Shown here in pieces: positions 50,022 through 58,267 of a stretch of DNA of 64,000 nt. Within the stretch, counting starts at the first letter, position 1. Every line of letters begins with the position of its first letter. The position numbers and the translations under genes were made by a program. A model generated the notes under the pieces. It did no database searches. It was not told the origin of the DNA and worked only from the letters and a program-made list of their open reading frames with translations. Source of the stretch: Luteimonas sp. BLCC-B24 (GTDB lineage: Bacteria > Pseudomonadota > Gammaproteobacteria > Xanthomonadales > Xanthomonadaceae). The stretch lies in assembly GCF_028550595.1 (NCBI RefSeq), contig NZ_JAQQGN010000007.1:1-64000 (forward strand), given 5' to 3'.

Positions 50022-50393
50022 GTGTCCGGTTCGTCGTCTTCCGTGTTGCCGTCCTCACTGCTCGCCGTCGCGCTGCTGGCGGGCGGGTCCGTGCAGGCGG
50101 CCGGTTTCGACGATCCGCCCGCACAGGCGGGGCCGCGCGGGGCGCCCGACATGCGCGCCTCGCTGGGACGCCCCGATGCCAATCGGGGCCGCGCGCAGGA
50201 TTCGATGTCCGATTCGGTGCGCAGGATCGAACGCAGCACACGTGGGCGCGTGCTCAGCGTCGAGCGCATGCACTCCGACGGGCGCGATCTCAACCGCATC
50301 AAGGTGATGGACGACAGCGGGCGCGTCCGGGTCTACGTCGATGATCCGCAGCAACGCGGACGGCCGATGCGTGCACGCGGCGACGACGATTGA
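50022..50393 (+). CDS. exported PepSY-like small protein
   Basis: 123 aa from GTG 50022, with AGGAG six bases upstream (GTG 50016 lies inside that site). A signal peptide (LLAVALLAGGSVQAAG) is followed by a low-complexity segment and a C-terminal PepSY-like strand pattern (RRIERSTRGRVLSVER, RIKVMDDSGRVRVYVDD). Such proteins precede phoP-phoQ in xanthomonads and may modulate the sensor; that is inference. Confidence 0.75.
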   Translation: MSGSSSSVLPSSLLAVALLAGGSVQAAGFDDPPAQAGPRGAPDMRASLGRPDANRGRAQDSMSDSVRRIERSTRGRVLSVERMHSDGRDLNRIKVMDDSGRVRVYVDDPQQRGRPMRARGDDD

Positions 50394-50448
50394 TCCTGCA
50401 TTCTCGCCCCATTCACGGCCGGTCCGGCCGTTCGACCGGAGTTGACCC

Positions 50449-51135
50449 ATGCGCATCCTGCTCGTCGAAGACGAAGCTCCTCTACGTGAGACCCTCGCCG
50501 CACGCCTGAAGCGTGAAGGCTTCGCCGTCGACGCCGCCCAGGATGGCGAGGAGGGCCTGTACATGGGCCGCGAGGTGCCGTTCGATGTCGGCATCATCGA
50601 TCTCGGCCTGCCGAAGATGTCGGGCATGGAGCTGATCAAGGCCCTGCGCGAGGAGGGCAAGCAGTTTCCGGTGCTGATCCTGACCGCGCGCTCGAGCTGG
50701 CAGGACAAGGTCGACGGCCTCAAGCAGGGCGCCGACGACTATCTGGTCAAGCCGTTCCACGTCGAGGAACTGCTGGCACGCATCAATGCGCTGGTGCGCC
50801 GCGCGGCCGGCTGGAGCAAGCCGACGCTCGAATGCGGCACGGTGACGCTCGATCTCGCCGCGCAGACGGTGAGCGTCGACGGCAAGAACGTCGATCTGAC
50901 GAGCTACGAGTACAAGGTGCTCGAGTATCTGATGATGCATGCGGGCGAACTGGTCTCGAAGGCCGATCTCACCGAGCACATCTACCAGCAGGACTTCGAC
51001 CGCGATTCCAACGTGCTCGAGGTCTTCATCGGTCGCCTGCGCAAGAAGCTCGATCCCGACGGCACCCTCAAGCCGATCGAGACCGTCCGCGGTCGCGGTT
51101 ACCGCTTCGCGATTCCGCGCAATACCGAAGGCTGA
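50449..51135 (+). CDS. phoP: OmpR-family response regulator (PhoP type)
   Basis: 228 aa. The receiver has the acidic pair in LLVEDEAPLRE, the phosphoacceptor aspartate in IIDLGLPKMSG (residue about 51) and lysine in YLVKPFH. The C-terminal winged helix has LTSYEYKVLEYLM and VRGRGYRF. GGAGTTG precedes the ATG. The next gene is its kinase. PhoP assignment follows closest layout and the PepSY neighbour; it would respond to cation or envelope stress in xanthomonads. Confidence 0.9.
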   Translation: MRILLVEDEAPLRETLAARLKREGFAVDAAQDGEEGLYMGREVPFDVGIIDLGLPKMSGMELIKALREEGKQFPVLILTARSSWQDKVDGLKQGADDYLVKPFHVEELLARINALVRRAAGWSKPTLECGTVTLDLAAQTVSVDGKNVDLTSYEYKVLEYLMMHAGELVSKADLTEHIYQQDFDRDSNVLEVFIGRLRKKLDPDGTLKPIETVRGRGYRFAIPRNTEG

Positions 51136-51207
51136 TCCTCGCCGGCGTCGCCGCCTCCGGTGCCGCACCGCGGTGCCGGAGCGTGAGGCGCCGGGCTACG
51201 ATGCGTC

Positions 51208-52626
51208 ATGGGTGGTGAACGACGACATCCCGCGCGCTGGCGTCCGCGCTCGCTGCAGGCACGCCAGGTGCTGGCGGCGAGCGTGGGCCTGCTGGCCTTC
51301 CTCGCGCTGGCCGGCTACGCCCTCGACCGGGCGTTCATCGACGTGGCCGGCGAGGGCCAGCGCGAGCGCCTGCGCAACTACGTCTATGCCTACGCCGGGG
51401 ACATCGAGTTCCTGCGCGGCGGCGAGATCTATCCCTCGGAATCGCCGCCCGACGACCGCTTCCTGCGGCCCGGCAGCGGACTGTATGCCGAGGTGGTGCT
51501 GCCGAACGATCGCTGGAATTCGCGGTCGGCGTCCGGCCAGGAACTGCCCGAGGCCACGATGCTCGGCGCCCGCGAAGAACGCTTCGACGGCCCCCTGCCG
51601 ATGGTGCGCAGCGACGGCACCCCGGGCGAGGTCTACCGCTACGGCATCGGCCTGGTGTGGTCGCCGGAAGGGCGGCCCGACAGCGAGTTCGCCTACACCA
51701 TCTACGTCATGGAGGATGCGGGCATCGTGCCGCGCCAGGTGCGGGTGTTCCGCGCCGCGCTGTGGGTGAACCTCGGCATCGCCGGCGTGATCCTGCTGTT
51801 GCTGCAGGCGCTGATCGTGCGCTGGAGCCTGTGGCCGCTGCGCCGGGTCGAGCACGAGCTGGTGCGCGTGCAACGCGGCCAGGCCGATCGCATGGGCATG
51901 CAGCATCCGCGTGAGCTGCAGCCGCTGACCGAGAGCATCAACGCGCTGATCGAGAGCGAGCGCGAACATCTGGCCCGGCAGCGCAACACGATGTCGGATC
52001 TCGCGCACAGCCTGAAGACGCCGCTGGCGGTGCTGCGCTCGCGGCTCGATGCCGGCACCGGCGAGGCCGAGCTGCGCGAGGAAGTGGAAGCGCAGCTGCA
52101 ACGCATGACCGATCTGGTGACCTACCAGCTGGCGCGTGCGGCCTCCAGCGGGCACCAGCTGTTTTCCGCCGCGATCGAGATCGAGCCGCACGCCGAGCAG
52201 ATCGTTCGCGGGCTCGAGAAGATCTACGCTGCCAAGGGCGCGGTGTGCGAGTTCGAAATCGATCCCGCCGCGCGCTTCCACGGTGAGCCCGGCGACCTGC
52301 AGGAGCTGCTGGGCAACCTGCTCGAGAACGCATTCAAGTGGGCGAAGAGTCGCGTGCTGCTGACCGTGAAGGAAGGCGAGCGGGCCCCGAATCGCCGGCC
52401 GGGCCTGATTCTCGTCGTCGAGGACGACGGCCCCGGTATCCCGGCCGACCGGGTGACGGCGGTGCTGCAGCGCGGCGTGCGCGGCGACGAGCGCGTGCAG
52501 GGTCACGGCATCGGCCTGTCGATCGTGCAGGACATCGTGCACAGCTATCGCGGCGAGCTGCAGGTGGGGCGTTCCGACGAACTCGGCGGTGCCTGCTTCT
52601 GTGTGCGGCTGCCGCCGGGGTTCTAG
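51208..52626 (+). CDS. phoQ: sensor histidine kinase (PhoQ type)
   Basis: 472 aa. Two membrane segments (residues about 22-44 and 182-208) flank a periplasmic sensor of about 135 residues rich in acidic residues. HAMP-like linker, then H box LAHSLKTPLAVLR, N box LLGNLLENAFKWA and G boxes VVEDDGPGIP and GHGIGLSIVQ. It pairs with phoP 72 bases upstream. It converges with mtfA, nine bases apart. Confidence 0.9.
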   Translation: MGGERRHPARWRPRSLQARQVLAASVGLLAFLALAGYALDRAFIDVAGEGQRERLRNYVYAYAGDIEFLRGGEIYPSESPPDDRFLRPGSGLYAEVVLPNDRWNSRSASGQELPEATMLGAREERFDGPLPMVRSDGTPGEVYRYGIGLVWSPEGRPDSEFAYTIYVMEDAGIVPRQVRVFRAALWVNLGIAGVILLLLQALIVRWSLWPLRRVEHELVRVQRGQADRMGMQHPRELQPLTESINALIESEREHLARQRNTMSDLAHSLKTPLAVLRSRLDAGTGEAELREEVEAQLQRMTDLVTYQLARAASSGHQLFSAAIEIEPHAEQIVRGLEKIYAAKGAVCEFEIDPAARFHGEPGDLQELLGNLLENAFKWAKSRVLLTVKEGERAPNRRPGLILVVEDDGPGIPADRVTAVLQRGVRGDERVQGHGIGLSIVQDIVHSYRGELQVGRSDELGGACFCVRLPPGF

Positions 52627-52635
52627 GCGGCGCGC

Positions 52636-53391
52636 TCAGGCGAAGGGCGACCGTCCGTAGAAGCGTTCGAGATGCGCGGCGACCGTCGGCAGCGCGGCCC
52701 GCAGCACGGCGGGTGCGCTGAAGTGGTACTCGCTGCAGACGGCGAAGAATTCCTCGGGCGCTTCGGCTGCGTAGGCGTCGATGTCGACGTCCGCGCCCGC
52801 GTCCACGCGTTCGACGAGGGCGTCGTAGGCGGCCTGGAACTCCCGCGCCCAGGCGCTCTGCCAGGCGCGCGGCAGGGGCGGTGTGCCGTCGACCACCCCA
52901 TCGAGCGCGTCGAGTTTGTGGACCATCTCGTGGACCGCGACGCAGAAGCCCGCGTCGGGCTCGGCGATGTCGGCCTGCACGTCGGCCCAGGACAGCACCA
53001 GCGGGCCGCTGTCCCAGGCCTCGCCGATCAGTTCGTCCTCCCATTCGTGCATCACGCCGGCCGCATCGACATGGCTGCGGTTCACCCGGAACGCGTCGGG
53101 ATAGACGATCAGCTGCGACCAGCCGTGCAGCCCTTCCTCGCCGAACTCCAGCAGCGGCAGGCAGCACAGGGCGGCGAGGGCGATGCGGTCGTCGTCGGCG
53201 AGCTGGAGATCGCCGACGGGCGTGATGGTCTTGCGGTGCAGGAAGGTCGCGGCCAGGCGTGCGAGACGGGCCGCCCGCGACGCATCCAGCGCCGCGACCC
53301 ACGGCAGGCGGTGCACGGTGGCGGACCAGGCCTCGGCCGGAATCGCCGGTGCGGCGCCCGGGAACAGGCGGCGCAGCAGTGCGCTCACCAC
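52636..53391 (-). CDS. mtfA: M90 zinc peptidase MtfA
   Basis: 251 aa from GTG 53391 (GAGG lies seven bases upstream; GTG 53388 is equally readable). The metalloprotease motif HEMVHKLD is near residue 150, followed by the second ligand region EEFFAVCSEYHF. In E. coli MtfA binds the glucose repressor Mlc and has aminopeptidase activity; no Mlc gene is seen here. Confidence 0.9.
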   Translation of the reverse strand: MVSALLRRLFPGAAPAIPAEAWSATVHRLPWVAALDASRAARLARLAATFLHRKTITPVGDLQLADDDRIALAALCCLPLLEFGEEGLHGWSQLIVYPDAFRVNRSHVDAAGVMHEWEDELIGEAWDSGPLVLSWADVQADIAEPDAGFCVAVHEMVHKLDALDGVVDGTPPLPRAWQSAWAREFQAAYDALVERVDAGADVDIDAYAAEAPEEFFAVCSEYHFSAPAVLRAALPTVAAHLERFYGRSPFA

Positions 53392-53404
53392 CGTCCGGCC
53401 TCGC

Positions 53405-53674
53405 TCAGCGGAACATGCCCGGAAGGAAACTGTGCCAGCGCGGCCCGCGCGACGGCGTCTCGGTGTCGATGCCACCCGCCGACGTGCGCGCCTTGGCGCC
53501 GCTGGGCGCAGGCGCGCGGCGCTGGGTACCGATCGCGGGGTCGATGGCCTCGGCGCCCGCTGCGGTCGCGCCGCACGGCGCCGATTCCGCGGTCTCCTGC
53601 GCGCGGACGTCGCGGGCGGTCGCGGGCAGGCAGGCGGCAAGCAGAACGCCGCAGAGAATCGGTCGGACGGACAT
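53405..53674 (-). CDS. small secreted protein of unknown function
   Basis: 89 aa from ATG 53674. A signal-like N terminus (ILCGVLLAACLPATARDVRAQE, cleavage near AQE) is followed by a short Ala/Pro/Arg-rich tail. It lies 13 bases before the mtfA start on the same strand. No family recognised; codon pattern supports coding only weakly. Confidence 0.5.
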   Translation of the reverse strand: MSVRPILCGVLLAACLPATARDVRAQETAESAPCGATAAGAEAIDPAIGTQRRAPAPSGAKARTSAGGIDTETPSRGPRWHSFLPGMFR

Positions 53675-53773
53675 CGGCACCCCGGAGAGAGATCGCGCGC
53701 GTACAGCCCCGAACTATAGCGCAGGATGCCGGCACCGCCGGCGCGGCCGGCGACAGGCGCCGCAGGAGTGGTC

Positions 53774-53779
53774 GATAAT
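53774..53779 (+). promoter_or_regulatory. -10-like box before the birA leader reading frame
   Basis: GATAAT ends six bases before ATG 53786, so a transcript would start at that ATG. Confidence 0.45.
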
Positions 53780-53785
53780 CGCGCC

Positions 53786-53860
53786 ATGCCTGTCCATGCC
53801 GCTTCGATGTGGGGTGCCGTGCGCGCCGTTCCCGGCCCGTTCCGGCGTCGGCGCCGATGA
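53786..53860 (+). CDS. possible 24-codon leader peptide coupled to birA
   Basis: ATG 53786 opens a 24-codon frame ending at TGA 53858-53860, which overlaps the birA start (ATGA). The peptide ends with five consecutive arginine codons (PFRRRRR). It lacks a Shine-Dalgarno site and begins six bases after a GATAAT box, so it would be the first codon of a leaderless mRNA, with birA translated by coupling. It may be chance in GC-rich sequence. Confidence 0.4.
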   Translation: MPVHAASMWGAVRAVPGPFRRRRR

Positions 53861-54852
53861 ACGCCGAACGCGCGCTGCTGCTGCGCCTCGGCGACGGGCC
53901 GGTGTCGGGGGACGTGCTCGCGCGCGAATGCGGGCAGACCCGCGCGGCAGTCTGGAAGCGCATCGCCCAGCTGCGCGCGGCCGGGGTGACCGTCGATGCG
54001 CGGCGCGGCCACGGCTATGCCCTGCGCCATCGGCCCGACCTGCTCGATGCCGATGCGATCCGCGCGGCGCTGCCCGCGCCCGTGCAGGCCGGGCTCGGCG
54101 GCCTCGACGTGGCGTGGTCGCTCGATTCCACCAATGCCGAACTGCTTCGACGCCCCATGCCGGGTGCGCTGGCGGACGTGCTGCTGGCCGAGCGCCAGAC
54201 CGGCGGCCGCGGTCGCCGTGGCCGCGTCTGGCAATCGCCGCTGGCGGCGCATGTCTATCTGTCGCTGCAGCGCGGATTCGACGGCGGCCTGGCCCGTCTG
54301 GGGGGGCTGAGTCTCGTCGCCGGCATTGCGGCGGTCGAGGCGATGCAGACCCTCGGCGTCGCCGGTGTGGCGCTGAAATGGCCGAACGATCTCGTCGTCG
54401 CCAGCGGCCCGACGTTGCGCAAGCTCGGCGGCGTCCTGGTCGAAGGGGGCGGCGAACACGCCGGCCCGGTCCGCGCCGTGCTCGGCATCGGGGTCAACGT
54501 GCGGATGCCGGACGCGGCGGCGGCCGGAATCGACCAACCCTGGATCGATCTCGCCGCGCTCGCCGCCGGCGCACCGCCGGCGCGCAATGCGGTCGCTGCC
54601 GCCCTGCTGTGCGCCTGGTTGCCGGCGCTGGCCCGGTTCGACCGCGAGGGCCTGGCCCCGTTTCTGCCGCGTTACCACGCGGTGGATGCCCTGCGGGGGC
54701 GGCGGATCGAGGTGCTGACGGGACGCGAGCGCGTGGCGGGCGTCGCCGAGGGCGTCGCGGCGGACGGCGCCCTCGCCGTGCGCATGGCCGACGGCACGCG
54801 TCAGGCCTTCCACGCCGGTGAGGTGAGCGTGCGCGCGGAGGGTGCCGGGTGA
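53857..54852 (+). CDS. birA: bifunctional biotin-acetyl-CoA-carboxylase ligase and repressor
   Basis: 331 aa. The N-terminal winged helix (residues about 5-60, CGQTRAAVWKRIAQLRAAG) allows repressor function. The ligase domain has the biotin-AMP loop GGRGRRGRVWQSP (residues about 119-131) and KWPNDLVV, and the C-terminal SH3-like domain follows. ATG 53857 gives the family length; GTG 53809 would add sixteen residues of poor sequence. It overlaps coaX by GTGA. Confidence 0.94.
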   Translation: MNAERALLLRLGDGPVSGDVLARECGQTRAAVWKRIAQLRAAGVTVDARRGHGYALRHRPDLLDADAIRAALPAPVQAGLGGLDVAWSLDSTNAELLRRPMPGALADVLLAERQTGGRGRRGRVWQSPLAAHVYLSLQRGFDGGLARLGGLSLVAGIAAVEAMQTLGVAGVALKWPNDLVVASGPTLRKLGGVLVEGGGEHAGPVRAVLGIGVNVRMPDAAAAGIDQPWIDLAALAAGAPPARNAVAAALLCAWLPALARFDREGLAPFLPRYHAVDALRGRRIEVLTGRERVAGVAEGVAADGALAVRMADGTRQAFHAGEVSVRAEGAG

Positions 54853-55592
54853 GCGTCTGGCTGCTCGACCTCGGCAACACGCGCCTCAAATATGCGCTGT
54901 TGCACGACGACGGCATCGGCCCCGTGTCGGGCACCGCGCATGCGGCCGGTGGCCTGGATCCGGCCTGGATCGATGCGTTGCCGCCGCGGATCGGCACCGC
55001 GGTCGTGGCCAGCGTGGCGTCGCCGGCCGTGCATGCGGTGTTGCTGGACGCCCTGGCCGCGCGCGGGGCGGCGGTGATGCAGGCGCGCACGCGGCCTGCG
55101 CTCGACGGCGTGACGATCGCCTACGCCGACCCTGCGCGCCTGGGCGTGGACCGGTTTCTCGCCCTGCTCGCCGCACGTGCGGAACGGCACGGACCGGTCG
55201 TGGTGGCGGGGGTGGGCACTGCGTTGACGATCGATCTGCTGGATGTCGACGGCCGCCATCTCGGTGGGCGCATCGCGCCGTCGCCGACGCTGATGCGCGA
55301 GGCTCTGCACCGCCGGGTGGCCCAGCTCGCGCCGACCGGCGGGCGCTATGCCGAATTCGCGGTCGATACCGAGGACGCGCTGGTGTCGGGCTGCGAGGGC
55401 GCCGCGGTGGCACTGATCGAGCGCAGCGTCGACCAGGCGGCAGCCCGCGTCGGCACCAGGCCGGCCCTGCTGCTGCACGGCGGCGGCGCGCTCGCCCTGC
55501 AGGCGCTGTTGCCCGAAGCGCGGATGCGGCCCGATCTCGTCCTCGCGGGACTGGCGCGCTGGTATCGCGCCACGACGGCCGCAGCCGCCTAG
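54849..55592 (+). CDS. coaX: type III pantothenate kinase
   Basis: First step of coenzyme A synthesis; 247 aa. DLGNTRLKYAL (phosphate loop), DPARLGVDRFLALLAA and GVGTALTIDLLD (the aspartate) are the type III landmarks, with GGRIAPS following. GTG 54849 overlaps the birA stop. birA-coaX pairing is widespread. Confidence 0.95.
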   Translation: MSVWLLDLGNTRLKYALLHDDGIGPVSGTAHAAGGLDPAWIDALPPRIGTAVVASVASPAVHAVLLDALAARGAAVMQARTRPALDGVTIAYADPARLGVDRFLALLAARAERHGPVVVAGVGTALTIDLLDVDGRHLGGRIAPSPTLMREALHRRVAQLAPTGGRYAEFAVDTEDALVSGCEGAAVALIERSVDQAAARVGTRPALLLHGGGALALQALLPEARMRPDLVLAGLARWYRATTAAAA

Positions 55593-55595
55593 AAT
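55590..55595 (+). promoter_or_regulatory. -10-like box, leaderless start of the SPOR gene
   Basis: TAGAAT begins at the coaX stop codon and ends seven bases before ATG 55603. No -35 box is clear. Confidence 0.4.
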
Positions 55596-55602
55596 CGACG
55601 GC

Positions 55603-56346
55603 ATGTGGCTCCGCGCGCTTCTCGTCCTGCTGGTCATCCTGAACTTCGGTGTCGCCGCCTGGTGGGCGGCGCGCGGCGAGGCGGGGGATGCGCATGCGCT
55701 GGCCGTGCAGGATCGCGGCACGCTGACGCTCGCCTCCGAACCCCTACCCGACGCCGTGTCCGCGGGACCGGCCGCGAGCACGCGCGTGGACGGGCCCGCG
55801 CTGCCGCCCGCGCCTGCGGCGCCCGCCGACGCCGAAGTCGGTGCCGAGGTCGACGCGGCGCCTGCGCGCACGGCTGCACCGGCGCTGTGCGTCGCCCTGG
55901 GGCCGTTCGCCGATCCGGCGATGCGCGATGCCGCGCGGGCACGCCTGGCCGGGGTCAGCGTGCGCACGGCGGTCCGCGAGGTCGGTGAAACGCCGCGTGG
56001 CTGGCGGGTCTGGATGGCGCCGCTTGCCGACCGCGCCGCGGCCGACGCCGTGGTCGCGCGGCTGCTCGAGGCCGGCTTCACCGACTACTACGTCATCGGC
56101 GACGGCCCCGAGGCCAACGCCGTCGCGCTCGGCCGGTTCGGCAGCGAGGCGCCCGCGCAGGGGCGGGCCGCGGCCCTGCGCGAGGCGGGGTTCGAGGCCG
56201 AGGCCCAGCCGCTGGGCAGCGTGCTGGTGCGGTATTGGATCGATGCGATGGCGGCCGACGGCGTCAGCGCCCAGACCCTGCGCGCGCACGCGGCGTCGGC
56301 GCGCGCCGAGACCCGCGACTGCAACGCCGCCTGGGATGCGGGTTAG
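55603..56346 (+). CDS. SPOR-domain membrane protein
   Basis: 247 aa. One N-terminal membrane segment (ALLVLLVILNFGVAAWW), a Pro/Ala-rich spacer, and a C-terminal SPOR-like domain (LCVALGPFADPAMRD..., ADAVVARLLEAGFTDYYV). SPOR domains bind septal peptidoglycan. It sits between coaX and tRNA-Thr, the arrangement seen in xanthomonads. Confidence 0.82.
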   Translation: MWLRALLVLLVILNFGVAAWWAARGEAGDAHALAVQDRGTLTLASEPLPDAVSAGPAASTRVDGPALPPAPAAPADAEVGAEVDAAPARTAAPALCVALGPFADPAMRDAARARLAGVSVRTAVREVGETPRGWRVWMAPLADRAAADAVVARLLEAGFTDYYVIGDGPEANAVALGRFGSEAPAQGRAAALREAGFEAEAQPLGSVLVRYWIDAMAADGVSAQTLRAHAASARAETRDCNAAWDAG

Positions 56347-56349
56347 AAT
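56344..56349 (+). promoter_or_regulatory. -10-like box for tRNA-Thr
   Basis: TAGAAT overlaps the SPOR stop and lies 27 bases before the tRNA; -35 is weak. Confidence 0.35.
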
Positions 56350-56376
56350 TCCCGCGCGGCCCCGCCGCATGTCATC

Positions 56377-56452
56377 GCCGGCATAGCTCAGTTGGTAGAG
56401 CAACCGCCTTGTAAGCGGTAGGTCCCCAGTTCGAACCCGGGTGCCGGCACCA
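56377..56452 (+). tRNA. tRNA-Thr (anticodon TGT)
   Basis: A 76-base cloverleaf: acceptor GCCGGCA (56377-56383) pairs with TGCCGGC (56442-56448), anticodon TGT at 56410-56412 in CTTGTAA, CCA encoded at 56450-56452. The A-C mismatch in the T stem also occurs in E. coli tRNA-Thr(TGT), supporting identity. Confidence 0.95.
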
Positions 56453-56548
56453 CTCCGACGCAGCGTCCCGCGCGCCTGCCGCCCGCGCCGCCGGGCCGTC
56501 ACCGTCCGCCGCGTGACGCTGGGTCGCATCCGATGCCGAGGAGCGCCC

Positions 56549-57472
56549 ATGCAGCAGTTCGACCGTCCCGTTTCGATCTTCGGCGTGCCCACCGATGTGG
56601 GCGCCGGCCGGCGCGGCGCGTCGATGGGGCCGGAGGGCCTGCGCGTGGCCGGCCTGGTCGAAGCCCTGCTCGCGCGCGGCATCGACGTCGTCGATCGCGG
56701 TGATCTCAAGGGTCCGAAGAATCCGTGGCAGGGGCCCGAGGCCGGCTACCGGCATCTCGACGAAGTCGTCGCCTGGAACCGCGCGGTGCTCGAGGCTTCG
56801 ACCGCCGAACTCGCCCACGGCCGCATGCCGGTTATGCTCGGCGGCGACCATTGCCTGGCGATCGGCTCGATCGCCGCGGTCGCCAACCACTGCCGCGCTA
56901 CCGGCAAGACGCTGCGCGTGCTGTGGCTGGATGCGCACACCGATTTCAACACCTCGCAGATCACCCCGTCGGGCAATGTCCACGGCATGCCGGTGGCGTG
57001 TCTGTGCGGCATCGGTCCGGACGCGCTGACCTCCCTCGGCGGCCACGTGCCGTCGACCGAGGTCGCCCAGTTCCGGCAGATCGGCATCCGTTCGGTCGAT
57101 CCCGATGAGAAGCGCCTGGTCAAGGCGCACGGGCTCGATATCTACGACATGCGCTACATCGACGAGGTCGGCATGCGCCGCGTGGTCGAGCAGGCCTTGA
57201 GCGGACTCGACGCCGATACGCATCTGCACGTGAGCTTCGACGTCGACGTGCTCGACCCGACGATCGCCCCCGGCACCGGTACGCCCGTGCCGGGCGGCAT
57301 CAACTACCGCGAGGCCCAGCTGGTGATGGAAATGATCGCCGATACCGGGCGGCTGGGCTCGCTCGACATCGTCGAGGTCAACACCGCGCTCGACCACGGC
57401 AACACCACCGCGGAACTGGCGGTGGATCTGGTGGAAAGCCTGTTCGGCAAGTCGACGCTGATGCGGGATTGA
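56549..57472 (+). CDS. rocF: arginase
   Basis: Hydrolyses arginine to ornithine and urea with a dinuclear manganese site; 307 aa, standard. Metal ligands lie in GGDHCLAIGS, LWLDAHTDFNT and SFDVDVLDP. ATG 56549 is preceded by GAGGAG. It follows tRNA-Thr and precedes a small lipoprotein. The arginase rather than agmatinase assignment rests on length and the TPSGNVHGMP stretch. Confidence 0.94.
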   Translation: MQQFDRPVSIFGVPTDVGAGRRGASMGPEGLRVAGLVEALLARGIDVVDRGDLKGPKNPWQGPEAGYRHLDEVVAWNRAVLEASTAELAHGRMPVMLGGDHCLAIGSIAAVANHCRATGKTLRVLWLDAHTDFNTSQITPSGNVHGMPVACLCGIGPDALTSLGGHVPSTEVAQFRQIGIRSVDPDEKRLVKAHGLDIYDMRYIDEVGMRRVVEQALSGLDADTHLHVSFDVDVLDPTIAPGTGTPVPGGINYREAQLVMEMIADTGRLGSLDIVEVNTALDHGNTTAELAVDLVESLFGKSTLMRD

Positions 57473-57602
57473 ACGCGCGTGCATGGGCGCGGCGCGCGGA
57501 GGGAGAGAACGACGTGGCGTTCACAGGCGCGCTTCCTATAGTGCGCGCCATGGTTGCGGGAAGACGCAATCGCCGTTGCAAGACCACATCCTGGAGAGTC
57601 CC

Positions 57603-57758
57603 ATGAAGCGTTCGATCGCACTTTTGCTGCTTGCCCTGTTCACCGCCGGCTCGCTCAGCGCCTGCAACACCGTTCGTGGCGCTGGCCAGGACGTGCAGAA
57701 GGTTGGTGAGAAGGTGGAAGACAGCGCGGAGCGGACCGGCGGCACGACCCGTCCCTGA
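57603..57758 (+). CDS. entericidin-like small lipoprotein
   Basis: 51 aa. Signal ends in lipobox LSAC (residue 21), then CNTVRGAGQDVQKVGEKVED, the entericidin A/B pattern of a short amphipathic tail. A TATAGT box lies at 57537-57542, and an intrinsic terminator follows. In enterobacteria the pair is a stress-linked antidote/toxin; only one copy is here, so a structural role is as likely. Confidence 0.85.
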   Translation: MKRSIALLLLALFTAGSLSACNTVRGAGQDVQKVGEKVEDSAERTGGTTRP

Positions 57759-57781
57759 GTCAGCCGCATCATCGACACCCG

Positions 57782-57809
57782 GGCCGGCGCTTGCGCCGGC
57801 CTTTTTTTT
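57782..57809 (+). terminator. intrinsic terminator after the entericidin-like gene
   Basis: GGCCGGCG (57782-57789) pairs with CGCCGGCC (57794-57801) around CTTG, followed by eight T residues. Confidence 0.92.
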
Positions 57810-57978
57810 GCCTGGCCGCTGGAACGCCCGATCACGTCGGGCCGGCGGTATGACCGCACGCTCAGCGAGATGACGGCCCGGCACACGAAACCTTGACCCG
57901 GAGTTGATGGCGCGGCCGCGAGGATGGATCTGCACGGCGATGCAGCGCGCGACGCCGACGAGTCCGAAGGAGGACGCC

Positions 57979-58179
57979 ATGAACAAAGACATCATTTCCG
58001 GCAAGTGGACCCAGCTCAAGGGCAAGGCACAGGCGAAGTGGGGCGATCTCACCGACGACGTGTTCGACGTCGCCGCCGGCGACAGCAAGTACCTCGCAGG
58101 CAAGCTGCAGGAGAAGTACGGCTGGGAACGCGAACGTGCCGAACAGGAAGTGCGCGATTTCGAGAAGACGCTGGACTGA
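57979..58179 (+). CDS. CsbD-family stress protein
   Basis: 66 aa. [17 protein letters not shown] and [17 protein letters not shown] are the CsbD pattern. A strong AAGGAGG site precedes the ATG. CsbD proteins are abundant under stress; molecular function unknown. A perfect hairpin follows. Confidence 0.92.
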   Translation: MNKDIISGKWTQLKGKAQAKWGDLTDDVFDVAAGDSKYLAGKLQEKYGWERERAEQEVRDFEKTLD

Positions 58180-58217
58180 TAGCGTCGTACTGCCGCGCAG
58201 GCGGCACGGTCACCGAG

Positions 58218-58245
58218 CAACGGACCGGCCCTCGCCGGTCCGTTG
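58218..58245. terminator. hairpin between CsbD and the exported protein gene
   Basis: CAACGGACCGGC (58218-58229) pairs perfectly with GCCGGTCCGTTG (58234-58245), four-base loop. It lies between convergent genes and could act in both directions; T run is weak. Confidence 0.7.
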
Positions 58246-58267
58246 TCGTGTGTGGCTCCCGGTGCGG

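Noticed and set aside
57603-57758. Entericidin toxin-antidote pair
   Set aside because: Only one lipoprotein copy is present and no second small gene lies beside it.
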